Shown: piece after piece, positions 8,731 through 17,001 of the stretch | How the letters are laid out: the number at the start of each line of letters is the position of its first letter | Position numbering within the stretch: position 1 is the stretch's first letter | NCBI GenBank assembly: GCA_019745565.1 | Contig: JAIESW010000050.1 | Coordinates: 1-42,648 of the forward strand | DNA from: Burkholderiales bacterium | GTDB taxonomy: Bacteria; Pseudomonadota; Gammaproteobacteria; Burkholderiales; Ga0077523 | Length of the DNA stretch: 42,648 bases | Direction of reading: 5' to 3' | Notes under the pieces: generated by a model | The model's database searches: none | Seen by the model: only the letters and a program-made list of their open reading frames with translations | Told to the model about the DNA's origin: nothing | Program-made: the position numbers and the translations under genes

Positions 8731-8964
8731 ATGAACGAGATCCACCAACGCCCTCACGTTGCGCTGCTGCTGGCCGCCGTCCTGGCGGTCGGCGGCTTGT
8801 ACGGCTGCAAGCAGGAAGGTCCCGCGGAAACCGCCGGCAAGAAGATCGACCAGGCGGTCGAGAAGACCGGCGACGCGCTCGAGAAGGCCGGTGAGAAGAC
8901 CGGTGATGCCCTCGAAAAGGCCGGCGACAAGATCGAAGACACGGTGAAGGGCGATAAGAAGTAG
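8731..8964 (+). CDS. Small lipoprotein with repeated amphipathic helix
   Basis: A 77-residue protein with a signal peptide ending VGGLYGC, a lipobox predicting lipidation at Cys27. The mature part is a charged helix made of near-perfect 11-residue units (KTGDALEKAGE, KTGDALEKAGD, then a diverged KIEDTVKGDKK). The pattern resembles small osmotic- or stress-induced lipoproteins with late-embryogenesis-like helices. That assignment is by resemblance only. The ribosome site AGGAGACG precedes the ATG. The gene is monocistronic, between the mrp terminator hairpin and the hairpin at 9033. Confidence 0.75.
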   Translation: MNEIHQRPHVALLLAAVLAVGGLYGCKQEGPAETAGKKIDQAVEKTGDALEKAGEKTGDALEKAGDKIEDTVKGDKK

Positions 8965-9032
8965 CAGCGGCGGTACCGTCCCGGCCCGCTGTCCCCTCCC
9001 TCCCCAGCTGCGCCGGGATGCGATCCGCGCCG

Positions 9033-9064
9033 GCCCTCCCCCGGAAGAATGCCTGGGGGAGGGC
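9033..9064. terminator. Hairpin between convergent genes
   Basis: A perfect ten-base stem (GCCCTCCCCC / GGGGGAGGGC) with a 12-base loop separates the small lipoprotein gene from the PEP-CTERM pseudogene, which converge here. It is likely a shared transcription end, although no T-run follows. Confidence 0.5.
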
Positions 9065-9082
9065 GGGGCGGTCTCGCGGAAC

Positions 9083-9665
9083 TCAGGCGCGCTTGCGGCG
9101 TGCGGCCCAGCCCAGACCGGCCAGACCGAGACCCATCAGCGCGCAGGTCGAAGGCTCCGGCACTGGGGTGATCTGGAACAGCATGGTCCGGTTGGAACCG
9201 GCGGCGGAGGGAATGTCTTCGGTCGCTTCGTTGGCGACGGCCAGGAAGATCTTGCCGTTGTCCTCGAAGACCAGCACGCCCTCGGGACGCACCTCCGAGT
9301 TGAGGTCCGCCACGATCATCTGCAGGAAGGTCGAATGGGCCGGGTCGGTGATGTCGAACACCGCCACGGCGCCGCGTCGTGCGCTCCAGGCCGACGAACG
9401 CGAGGGTGCGGCCGGCCACGGTGAAGATGGCGATGCCTTCGGGCTCGACGCCTTGTGGTCGCTGCGGCCGCCGGGATAGATGCCAGCCGCGTGCGCCGCC
9501 GTCGAACGCGACGATCTCGGACGACCGGCCGGCGTTGGCAGCGAAGTGGTCGAACGACCACAGCTTGTCGACAGCCTGGATGGGGCCGGCCGCGAGCGCG
9601 GACCCGGCCGAGGTGCGGACGAGCGCGCCCAGCAGGGCGGGCAGGAGCTAGGGACGCAGTTGCAT
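9083..9665 (-). pseudogene. Decayed PEP-CTERM secreted protein gene
   Basis: A reading trail on the minus strand starts at an ATG at 9665 with GGAGAC upstream. It hits an in-frame TAG at codon 6 (9648-9650) inside what would be the signal peptide (MQLRP, stop, LLPALLGALVRTSAGSALA). Beyond it, homologous-looking protein continues but changes phase three times: near 9482-9488, near 9450-9456 and near 9372-9378. The segments read SSEIVAFDGGARG, then IYPGGRSDHK, then GVEPEGIAIFTVAGRTLAF, then AVFDITDPAH and onward. The end is a textbook PEP-CTERM sorting signal (VPEPSTCALMGLGLAGLGWA then ARRKRA). At under 200 codons it is probably also internally deleted relative to a larger beta-propeller-like secreted protein. 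Sequencing error could explain some, but hardly all, of the lesions. Confidence 0.75.
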
Positions 9666-9761
9666 GGGGGTCTCCGGGGTTGTTGTCGGGATGGACTTCA
9701 GCCTCCGAACCTAGCAAGCAACTTATGACGTAGATCGTGCATCGGACATGGTCCGAACCGA

Positions 9762-10667
9762 TCATGTTCGGCGGCCGGTACCCCCCAAGGGCAGGGACCT
9801 GCCGCCGCCCAGCGCAACGAAGTTGCCCGCGACCGCCAGCGCGATGCCGATCCATGTGGCCGGCGCCCAGCGATAGCCCTCGAACAGCGCCGAGATGATC
9901 AGCGCGATCACCGGCACCATGACGCCGATGTAGCCGGCCCGGCCGGTGCCGATGCGGCCGAGGAGCGTGAGGTAGCAGGCGAACGCGACGATCGAACCGA
10001 AGATCGTGAGCCAGGCCCACGACAGCACGTAGCCCGGGCGGAAATCGAAAACGATCGGGGTACCTGTCAGCAGGACCCAGGCACTGCAACCGATCGCACC
10101 ATAAGTCATGCCCCAGGCGAGCGCGGGCCAAATCGCGATGCCCCGCTCGCCGTTGCGCGAAGCGACCGCGGAAGCGAAGGCTTGCACGCTGACGGCAATC
10201 GCCGTGAGCACGATGCCGACGGCGGCCGTCGGTGTGGACGACAGTCGCGCGAACTCGGGCGAGAAGATCAGCACGATGCCGGCGATCCCGAACAGTCCTC
10301 CCGCAGCCACGCGGCGGCTCAGCGGCGCGCCGTACAGCAGGCGCGCACAGAGCATGTTGGCGATGGGACTCGCGGAATACCCCACGGCCACCAGCCCCGA
10401 CACCACCCGCACTTCCGCTTCGTAGACGCACACGTAGCCGGCGCTGTACATGAGCAGCCCCTGGAGCGCGAGGAACCCATGGTCGCGACGGCCGTATCGG
10501 ATCTTCTCGCGCCGGACGAGGCAGATGCCGAACAGGAGCAGCGCGGCGGCGATGAAGCGCCAGGCGACCGACATGACGGGCTCGACCACCCCCAGCTGAT
10601 AGGTGATGGCGATCCAGGTGGTACCCCAGATCAGGATGCAGACGGAGTAGAGGAAGAGGGTCGGCAC
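9762..10667 (-). CDS. EamA/DMT-superfamily transporter
   Basis: A 301-residue inner-membrane protein with ten predicted helices in two EamA repeats. The first repeat begins LYSVCILIWGTTWIAITYQL with the family's WG(T/S)xW motif, and the second covers about residues 160-285, ending GYRWAPATWIGIALAVAGNF. Such proteins export or import small metabolites such as amino acids; the substrate is unknown. No in-frame ATG exists near the N-terminus, so the GTG at 10667 is proposed because it leaves a short, normal N-terminus before helix one. It is divergent from hrpA with about 75 bases between starts. Confidence 0.85.
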   Translation of the reverse strand: MPTLFLYSVCILIWGTTWIAITYQLGVVEPVMSVAWRFIAAALLLFGICLVRREKIRYGRRDHGFLALQGLLMYSAGYVCVYEAEVRVVSGLVAVGYSASPIANMLCARLLYGAPLSRRVAAGGLFGIAGIVLIFSPEFARLSSTPTAAVGIVLTAIAVSVQAFASAVASRNGERGIAIWPALAWGMTYGAIGCSAWVLLTGTPIVFDFRPGYVLSWAWLTIFGSIVAFACYLTLLGRIGTGRAGYIGVMVPVIALIISALFEGYRWAPATWIGIALAVAGNFVALGGGRSLPLGGTGRRT

Positions 10668-10730
10668 GGCCCGCGAGCGTCGAGGCAAACACGCGATGTT
10701 AGTCGACGACGGGATCCGGAGGGCCCGGGC

Positions 10731-10736
10731 TAGAAT
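10731..10736 (+). promoter_or_regulatory. Possible -10 element of hrpA (leaderless?)
   Basis: TAGAAT lies six bases before the proposed TTG start of hrpA, so transcription would begin at or beside the start codon. No Shine-Dalgarno sequence precedes the start. No convincing -35 box is seen, so confidence is low. Confidence 0.25.
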
Positions 10737-10742
10737 CCGGCT

Positions 10743-13700
10743 TTGCAGTCCTCCTCCCGCCCCACCGCGTTGTCCGCGCCTGCCTCCAGAACCGCCGTAC
10801 CCCGATCCGCCCTCGAGTCCCTGTTCGCCCGCCTGGGCGAGTGCATGCTCGCCGACCAGGGGCGGCTGCGGTCCCAACTGTCGCGCCTGCGGGATTCGAA
10901 GGAGGCAGCCCCCGAGCAGATCGACGGGATCGCGCGGGCGATCGACGCGTCGATCGCCCGTGTCGCGCAGCGGCGGTCCCGGTTGCCGGCGCTGCGCTAT
11001 CCCGAAGAGCTGCCGGTCAGCGAGAAGCGCGACGAAATCGCCCGCGCGTTGCGTGCCCATCAGGTCGTCATCGTGTGCGGCGAGACCGGCTCGGGCAAGA
11101 CCACGCAGCTGCCGAAGATCTGTCTGGAGATCGGCCGCGGCGTCACCGGCCTGATCGGTCACACGCAGCCGCGGCGCATCGCGGCGCGCACCGTGGCGTC
11201 GCGCATCGCGCAGGAACTCGGATCGCCCCTGGGCGAGCTGGTCGGCTACAAGGTGCGGTTCCACGACCAGATCGGTCCGGAGCCCTTCGTGAAGCTGATG
11301 ACCGACGGCATCCTGCTCGCGGAGACGCAGACCGATCGCAGCCTGCGCGCCTACGACACGATCATCGTCGACGAAGCGCACGAGCGCAGCCTCAACATCG
11401 ATTTCCTGCTGGGCTATCTGCGCCAGCTGCTGCCGCGCCGGCCGGATCTCAAGCTGATCATCACCTCGGCCACCATCGATGCCGAGCGGTTCGCGAAGCA
11501 CTTCTTCGACGCGCCCGTCGTGGAGGTGTCGGGCCGCCTGTATCCGGTGGAGGTCAAGTATCGTCCGCTGAAGCCGGACGAGGAGGGAGAAGCGCCCGAT
11601 CTCGGAGAGGCGATCGCCGACGCGCTCGATGATCTCTATCACGCGCACGGGCCGGGTGATGCGCTGGTGTTCCTGCCCGGCGAGCGCGAGATTCGCGAAA
11701 CCGCCGAGCATCTGCGCAAGCATCCGGTGGGACGGCATCGCGCCGGCATGGTCGAGATCCTGCCGCTGTTCGCACGGCTGTCGGCCGCCGAACAGGATCG
11801 CGTGTTCAAGCCCGATACCGGGCATCGTGTGGTGCTCGCGACCAACGTGGCAGAGACATCGCTCACGGTGCCGCGCATCCGCTACGTGGTGGACCCGGGC
11901 TATGCGCGCATCAACCGTTACAGCTACCGCAACAAGGTGGAGATGCTGCAGGTGGAGCCGATCTCGCGGGCATCGGCCAACCAGCGCGCGGGACGTTGCG
12001 GGCGCGTGTCGAGCGGTGTGTGCGTGCGCCTGTACGGCGAGGACGAGTTCGCGGCGCGCCCCGAGTTCACCGATCCGGAGATCCTGCGCTCCTCGCTCGC
12101 GTCGGTGATCCTGCGCATGAAGGCGCTCAAGCTCGGCGAGCCGGAGAGCTTCCCGTTCGTCGAGCCGCCGCAGCCGCGCATGATCGCCGACGGTTATCAG
12201 CTTCTGACGGAACTGGGTGCGGTGGACGAGCGGCACAACCTCACCGCCGTGGGTGCGCAACTCGCCAAGCTGCCGCTCGATCCTCGCATCGCGCGGGTGA
12301 TCGTGGCGGCGAAGCATGAGAACTGCCTGAAGGAGGGGCTGATCATCGCGGCCGCGCTCTCGGTGCAGGACCCTCGCGACCGCCCCATGGAGAAGGCCGA
12401 CGCCGCGGACCAGGCGCATGCTCTGTTCGTCGACGAGCGCTCCGATTTCCTCGCGTATCTCAAGATGTGGGAGTTCTACGACGAACTCCTCAAACACAAG
12501 AAGTCGACGCGCAAGCTCCAGTCGGATTGCCGCGATCGCTTCCTGTCATGGCTGCGGCTGCGCGAATGGCGCGACCTGCACGGCCAGTTGCATGCGCTGG
12601 TGTCGGAGCTCGGCTGGCGCGAGAACGACAAGCCGGGCGACTACGCGCAGATCCACCGGGCGCTGCTGGCCGGACTGCTCGGCAACATCGGCATGAAGAG
12701 CGAGGATGGCGGCGACTATCTCGGGGCGCGCGGCATCCGCTTTCACGTGTTTCCCGGTTCGGCGCTGCGCCGGAAGCAGCCGAAGTGGGTCATGGCCGCC
12801 GAACTCACCGAGACCACGCGGCTGTTCGCGCGTTGTGTCGCGTCCATCGAACCGGAATGGATCGAGCAGGTGGGTTCCCATCTCGCGCACCGCCAGCACT
12901 TCGATCCCCATTGGGAGAAGGCGTCGGGGCAGGTCATCGCGTACGAGCGCGTGATCGTCTACGGATTGACGGTGGTCGCGCGCCGGCGCGTGAGGTACGG
13001 GCCCATCCAACCCAAGGAGGCGCGCGAGATCTTCATCCGCGGCGCGCTGGTGGATGGCGATTCGAAGCTCGATGCGCCGTTCCTGCGCGCCAACCGTGCG
13101 TTGGTGAAGGACGTGGAAGCGCTCGAGCACAAGTCGCGGCGCCACGACGTGCTGGTGGATCCGGAAGTGATGGTGGCCTTTTACGACAAGGTGATTCCGG
13201 AGGGCATCTGGAACATCGGCGCGTTCGAGCACTGGCGCAAGGAGGCGGAGCGCACCAATCCGCGGCTGCTGTACATGACCCGCGAAGCGCTGATGCTGCA
13301 CGCAGCCGAGGACATCACGGCAACGCGCTTTCCCGACTCGATCGAAATGAACGGCGTCCGGTACGCGCTCAAGTACCGGTTCGAACCCGGGCATCCGCTC
13401 GATGGCGTGACCATGACCGTGCCGCTGCACCTGCTCAACCAGGTGGACGAGCGGCGCTGCGAATGGCTGGTGCCGGGGCTGCTGCGCGACAAGGTCACGC
13501 ATCTGATCAAGGATCTGCCCAAGGGTCTGCGCAAGCATTTCGTCCCGGTGCCGCAGGTCGTGACCGGCGTGCTGGGCAGCATCGAGGCCGATGCGGTGCC
13601 GCTGACCGAGATCCTGTCGGAGGCGCTGCAGCGGCAGACCGGCATCGAGGTGCCGAAGGACGCATGGAACACGAGCGACGTGCCGGCCCATCTGCGCATG

Positions 13701-14720
13701 AATTTCCGCATCGTGGACGACCACGGCGCGGAGGTGGCCGTCGGCCGCGATCTGCCGGCACTGCGTCTGCAACTCGGCGTGAAGGCGAGACGCCAGTTCA
13801 CGGAAACCGCCCGCAGTTCTTTCGAGCGCCAGGGCGTCACTACGTGGGACTTCGGCGAGCTGCCGGAACAGGTGGAGTTCACCCGCGCCGGGCAGAAGCT
13901 GATCGGCTATCCGGCGATCGTCGATGAAGGCAAATCGGTGTCGCTGGGATTGCTGGACACCGAACAGGAGGCGGAAGCTGCAACCCATCGTGGCCTGCGG
14001 CGCCTCTTCCAACTGGCGGCGGTGGAGCAGGTGCGCCATCTCGGCCGCAATCTGCGCGGCCTGCAGGAGATGGCGCTCAAGTACACGCTGCTGGCGGAGA
14101 TCGACGGCACGCGCCCGCACGACAAGGCTTCGGCCATCGACAAACTGCAGGAGGAGCTGGTCACGGCCATCTGCGACCGCGCCTTCTTCGTGGAGGAGGA
14201 TCGCATCCGCGACAAGACGGCCTTCGATGCCCGCGTGGTGAAGGCCCGCACCCGGCTCTTGGACGTCGCGAACGAGGTATGCAGCCTGGTGAACGAGATC
14301 CTGACCGAGTACTACTCACTGCGGCCGCGCATCCAGCAGCCGGGCGCGCAGGCGTGGCAGCGGCTGATGAACGACATCAAGGCGCAGCTGAAGGCGCTGC
14401 TGCCGAACGGCTTCATCGTGAGCGTGCCCTATGCGCGGCTCAAGCACTATCCGCGCTACCTGAAGGCGATCGATGTACGCATCACCAAGTTTCCGTCGAA
14501 CCCGACGCGGGATGCGCAGTGGCAGGAGACGCTCGCCAACTGGTGGCGCTCCTGGAGCCAGCGGCTCGAGGTCGATCGTGCGCGCGGTGTACGCAACCCG
14601 AAGCTCGAGGAGTTCCGCTGGATGCTGGAGGAGCTGCGCGTGTCGCTGTGGGCGCAACAGCTGAAGACACCCTATCCGGTGTCGTTCAAGCGGGTCGAGA
14701 AGTCCTGGGAAGAGATCTGA
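10743..14720 (+). CDS. hrpA: ATP-dependent RNA helicase HrpA
   Basis: A 1325-residue DEAH-box helicase, close to the usual HrpA length of about 1300. The core begins at VVIVCGETGSGKTTQLPKIC (Walker A Lys119). It continues with the HTQPRR motif, DEAH at residues 210-213, SAT in ITSATIDAERF, and motif VI in SANQRAGRCGRVS. Helicase-associated and OB-fold domains and the long HrpA-specific DUF3418-type C-terminus follow, ending near PVSFKRVEKSWEEI. In E. coli HrpA acts on RNA and rescues stalled ribosomes. The start is a TTG at 10743, with an in-frame stop just upstream at 10731. Similarity to E. coli HrpA is clear from about ALESLFARL, so the first 20 residues are uncertain. Convergent with trxC 16 bases downstream. 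Confidence 0.95.
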   Translation: MQSSSRPTALSAPASRTAVPRSALESLFARLGECMLADQGRLRSQLSRLRDSKEAAPEQIDGIARAIDASIARVAQRRSRLPALRYPEELPVSEKRDEIARALRAHQVVIVCGETGSGKTTQLPKICLEIGRGVTGLIGHTQPRRIAARTVASRIAQELGSPLGELVGYKVRFHDQIGPEPFVKLMTDGILLAETQTDRSLRAYDTIIVDEAHERSLNIDFLLGYLRQLLPRRPDLKLIITSATIDAERFAKHFFDAPVVEVSGRLYPVEVKYRPLKPDEEGEAPDLGEAIADALDDLYHAHGPGDALVFLPGEREIRETAEHLRKHPVGRHRAGMVEILPLFARLSAAEQDRVFKPDTGHRVVLATNVAETSLTVPRIRYVVDPGYARINRYSYRNKVEMLQVEPISRASANQRAGRCGRVSSGVCVRLYGEDEFAARPEFTDPEILRSSLASVILRMKALKLGEPESFPFVEPPQPRMIADGYQLLTELGAVDERHNLTAVGAQLAKLPLDPRIARVIVAAKHENCLKEGLIIAAALSVQDPRDRPMEKADAADQAHALFVDERSDFLAYLKMWEFYDELLKHKKSTRKLQSDCRDRFLSWLRLREWRDLHGQLHALVSELGWRENDKPGDYAQIHRALLAGLLGNIGMKSEDGGDYLGARGIRFHVFPGSALRRKQPKWVMAAELTETTRLFARCVASIEPEWIEQVGSHLAHRQHFDPHWEKASGQVIAYERVIVYGLTVVARRRVRYGPIQPKEAREIFIRGALVDGDSKLDAPFLRANRALVKDVEALEHKSRRHDVLVDPEVMVAFYDKVIPEGIWNIGAFEHWRKEAERTNPRLLYMTREALMLHAAEDITATRFPDSIEMNGVRYALKYRFEPGHPLDGVTMTVPLHLLNQVDERRCEWLVPGLLRDKVTHLIKDLPKGLRKHFVPVPQVVTGVLGSIEADAVPLTEILSEALQRQTGIEVPKDAWNTSDVPAHLRMNFRIVDDHGAEVAVGRDLPALRLQLGVKARRQFTETARSSFERQGVTTWDFGELPEQVEFTRAGQKLIGYPAIVDEGKSVSLGLLDTEQEAEAATHRGLRRLFQLAAVEQVRHLGRNLRGLQEMALKYTLLAEIDGTRPHDKASAIDKLQEELVTAICDRAFFVEEDRIRDKTAFDARVVKARTRLLDVANEVCSLVNEILTEYYSLRPRIQQPGAQAWQRLMNDIKAQLKALLPNGFIVSVPYARLKHYPRYLKAIDVRITKFPSNPTRDAQWQETLANWWRSWSQRLEVDRARGVRNPKLEEFRWMLEELRVSLWAQQLKTPYPVSFKRVEKSWEEI

Positions 14721-14736
14721 CCGGTATCGGCGCCTG

Positions 14737-15177
14737 TCAGCCTGGCGCCAGAGCGGAGCGGATCCAGCGCTCCAGCGTGCCCTGGTCCATGGCACCGGAT
14801 TGCCGCGCGATCTCGTGCCCGCCGCGGAACGCGATGACCGTGGGAATGGAACGGATGCCGTAGCGGCCCGCAATCGCGCCCGCCGCCTCGGTGTCCAGTT
14901 TGGCGAGACGGACCTCGGGCTCGAGCGTGCGTGCCGCTCGTTCGTAGTGGGGCGCCATCATCTTGCACGGGCCGCACCAGTCGGCCCAGAAATCCACCAC
15001 AACGGGAAGATCGCCGCCGATGTACCGGTCAAATGTGGATGCATCGAGTGCCACGGGATGCCCGGTGAACAGCGGCTGCCTGCACTTGCCGCAGGTGGGC
15101 GATTCGCGCAGGCGCACCGTCGGCACGCGGTTGAGGGCCGTGCAATGGGGGCACGGCACGTGGAGGGTGTCGCTCAT
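14737..15177 (-). CDS. trxC: Thioredoxin 2 (zinc-binding thioredoxin)
   Basis: A 146-residue cytoplasmic thiol-disulfide oxidoreductase. Two CxxC pairs in the first 32 residues (C9/C12 and C29/C32) form the N-terminal zinc ribbon typical of TrxC. The thioredoxin fold follows with active site FWADWCGPCK (C68/C71) and the cis-Pro segment IRSIPTVIAF. TrxC reduces oxidised proteins and is usually under oxidative-stress control; no OxyR site is obvious to me. ATG at 15177 gives the standard TrxC beginning. An in-frame ATG at 15189 is an alternative. Confidence 0.93.
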   Translation of the reverse strand: MSDTLHVPCPHCTALNRVPTVRLRESPTCGKCRQPLFTGHPVALDASTFDRYIGGDLPVVVDFWADWCGPCKMMAPHYERAARTLEPEVRLAKLDTEAAGAIAGRYGIRSIPTVIAFRGGHEIARQSGAMDQGTLERWIRSALAPG

Positions 15178-15306
15178 GACGGCGAACATGGGGTCGCCGG
15201 CCGGCGACTCAAGATCCCCGCGGCATCGCTTCCGCCGGCTGACGGATTTGCCTACACTCGGGGGCGTCCCGGGGGTGGATACCGGACACCGAGGAGGATG
15301 GACGAC

Positions 15307-15735
15307 ATGAAGACCGTGCAACAGGTCCTGGAAGACAAGAAGTTCAAGGTGCTTTCGGTGGCACCGGGCTCGTCGGTCTACGACGCGCTCAAGCTGATGG
15401 CGGAGCAGGACGTGGGTGCTTTGCTCGTGCTGGAGGGGGAACGGCTGGCGGGCATCTTCTCCGAACGCGACTATGCGAGGAAGGTGATCCTGTTCGGCAA
15501 GTCCTCGCGCGAGACGCAGGTGCGCGAGATCATGACCGAGAAGGTGCTGGTGGTGTCGTCGTCGGCGACCATGGAAGACTGCATGGCGCTGATGACCGAC
15601 AAGCGAGTGCGGCATCTGCCGGTGGTGGAAGGCAGCCGTGTAGTGGGCGTGATCTCGATCGGCGACGTGGTAAAGGAGACCATCGCGGATCAGCGGCAGA
15701 CGATCGAACAACTGGAGCAGTACATTGCCGGTTAG
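15307..15735 (+). CDS. Tandem CBS-domain protein
   Basis: A 142-residue protein made almost only of two CBS motifs (about residues 8-62 and 74-128). It has the SERDYARK segment in the first and IGDVVKETI in the second, then a short helix. Stand-alone CBS pairs bind adenine nucleotides and tune other enzymes; the partner is not evident. ATG at 15307 is preferred because GAGGAGG at about 15291-15297 is well spaced to it. The in-frame ATG at 15298 is too close to that site. The stop codon lies inside a perfect terminator-like stem. Confidence 0.85.
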   Translation: MKTVQQVLEDKKFKVLSVAPGSSVYDALKLMAEQDVGALLVLEGERLAGIFSERDYARKVILFGKSSRETQVREIMTEKVLVVSSSATMEDCMALMTDKRVRHLPVVEGSRVVGVISIGDVVKETIADQRQTIEQLEQYIAG

Positions 15736-15761
15736 GGGATCGGCTGCGCCGATCCCCTAAC
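15731..15761 (+). terminator. Perfect 14-bp hairpin at end of CBS gene
   Basis: GTTAGGGGATCGGC pairs with GCCGATCCCCTAAC across a TGC loop, and the CBS gene stop codon is within the left arm. The right arm ends AAC and no T-run follows. A terminator or mRNA 3' stabiliser is likely. Confidence 0.6.
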
Positions 15762-15762
15762 T

Positions 15763-15808
15763 CCGCGGAATCGAGCGGACGCCCTTGAGGGCGCCGTTCA
15801 TTCCGCGG
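15763..15808 (+). other. Nested inverted repeat in the 5' region of a lipoprotein gene
   Basis: Outer arms CCGCGGAAT (15763-15771) and ATTCCGCGG (15800-15808) enclose an inner stem CGCCC-TTGA-GGGCG. The element starts one base after the preceding hairpin and ends 26 bases before the next ATG. It could be a second terminator arm, a leader structure or a repeat. Confidence 0.4.
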
Positions 15809-15834
15809 GGACGGACAACTCGAACCATCGCAAC

Positions 15835-16083
15835 ATGAGAATCGTTTGCCTCTTCCTTTGGCTGATGCTCCTGGCCGGATGCACCACGCAGACTTCGCGC
15901 ACCGCCGATGCGACCGGCTGCCGCCGCGTCGACATCGACATCCTGAACAGCCAGTACAAGCGCGAAGGCAGTACCACCGTCTGGTGCGCGCGCTGCAAGG
16001 ACAAGATCTATCGCTGCGTCGGCAATGCGGAGAAGACCCGGCTCGAGTGCCGCCCCGCCTCCGCCGACGGCGGCTGCACGTAG
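15835..16083 (+). CDS. Small cysteine-rich lipoprotein
   Basis: An 82-residue protein with signal peptide MRIVCLFLWLMLLAGC, whose lipobox LAGC predicts lipidation at Cys16. The mature part contains six further cysteines, including WCARCKDKIYRC (CxxC then C) and paired cysteines near the C-terminus, suggesting disulfides or metal binding in the periplasm. I recognise no family. The start is the only ATG before the signal sequence. A strong nested hairpin lies just upstream. Confidence 0.65.
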   Translation: MRIVCLFLWLMLLAGCTTQTSRTADATGCRRVDIDILNSQYKREGSTTVWCARCKDKIYRCVGNAEKTRLECRPASADGGCT

Positions 16084-16090
16084 CGGAATC

Positions 16091-16109
16091 TCCCGACAAG
16101 CTTTCGGGA
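16091..16109 (+). terminator. Short hairpin after the Cys-rich lipoprotein gene
   Basis: TCCCGA pairs with TCGGGA over a seven-base loop, starting eight bases after the stop codon. It is short and has no T-run. Confidence 0.3.
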
Positions 16110-16113
16110 CGCC

Positions 16114-16130
16114 GGACACTTATGATGTCC
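16114..16130 (+). promoter_or_regulatory. Possible -10 region with small inverted repeat before the MoCF-domain gene
   Basis: GGACA and TGTCC flank TTATGA; the -10-like hexamer TATGAT is at 16121-16126, about 30 bases before the ATG at 16156. The repeat could be a regulator site or coincidence. No clear -35 is visible. Confidence 0.3.
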
Positions 16131-16155
16131 GCTTACCTTTAGCAGGCTTCGATCC

Positions 16156-16908
16156 ATGGTGTTCGGCGTACTCATCATCGGCGACGAGATCCTGTCGGGA
16201 AAGCGGCAGGACAAGCACCTCACCAAGGCGATCGAACTGCTGCGGGCGCGCGGCGTCGCGTTGTCGTGGGCGCATTACCTTGGCGACGACCGGCGTCTGA
16301 TCGTCGAGACGTTGTTCCGCACCTTCGCCACCCGCGACATCGTGTTCAGTTTCGGCGGCATCGGTGCCACACCGGACGATCACACGCGCCAGGCGGCGGC
16401 GGAGGCCGCCGGCGTGCCGCTCGCCCTGCATCCCGAAGCGAAGGCCGAGATCGAAGCGAGATTCGGGGCCGAGGCCTACCCCAAGCGCATCCTGATGGGC
16501 GAGTTCCCGCAGGGCGCGCGGATCATCCCGAACCCGTACAACCGCGTGCCGGGATTCAGCTATGGCGACCACCACTTCCTGCCGGGTTTTCCGGAAATGG
16601 CATGGCCGATGATGGAATGGGTCCTGGATCAGCGGTACCGGCACCTGCACGTCGAGGCGCGCGAACTGGACGAGGCCATCATCGTCCGCGAAGCGGGGGA
16701 GAGCCAGCTGATCGACCTCATGCAGGACATCGTGCATCGCTATCCCGCCCTGAAGCTGTTCAGCCTGCCCCATATCGGCGCCGAAGGACGACATATCGAG
16801 CTCGGTGTCCGTGGCGACGCGGCTGCCGTGGCCGTGGCGATGGCCGAGATCCGGGCCGGGGTTACGCGCCTGGGATTCCCTTGGAAAGACCGGGCGGCCC
16901 TGCCGTAA
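16156..16908 (+). CDS. Molybdopterin-binding (MoCF/CinA N-terminal) domain protein
   Basis: A 250-residue protein with the MoCF_biosynth fold of CinA, MogA and MoeA. The opening VLIIGDEILSGKRQDKHL and the phosphate-binding segment FGGIGATPDDHTRQAAAEA are both present. It lacks the C-terminal nicotinamide-nucleotide amidohydrolase domain of full CinA, so it belongs to the short CinA-like group. That group is often annotated as competence/damage-inducible or molybdopterin-binding; its real role is unresolved. The next gene begins 93 bases downstream on the same strand. Confidence 0.88.
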   Translation: MVFGVLIIGDEILSGKRQDKHLTKAIELLRARGVALSWAHYLGDDRRLIVETLFRTFATRDIVFSFGGIGATPDDHTRQAAAEAAGVPLALHPEAKAEIEARFGAEAYPKRILMGEFPQGARIIPNPYNRVPGFSYGDHHFLPGFPEMAWPMMEWVLDQRYRHLHVEARELDEAIIVREAGESQLIDLMQDIVHRYPALKLFSLPHIGAEGRHIELGVRGDAAAVAVAMAEIRAGVTRLGFPWKDRAALP

Positions 16909-17001
16909 AGCTGAACTGGCAGGCCGCGTGCTTGCAGGTGTATGCTTCCCGAGGTTGCTCGTCCCGACCGTCAGGCTACTGATCCAACAAGGAAATTCTC
17001 C

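Noticed and set aside
10668..12497. Minus-strand extension of the DMT transporter frame opposite hrpA
   Set aside because: The added 610 residues are low-complexity and opposite well-conserved HrpA motifs; the transporter begins near 10667.
12546..14120. 524-codon minus-strand frame opposite the C-terminal half of hrpA
   Set aside because: Shadow of a verified coding strand; no signal peptide, motif or ribosome site.
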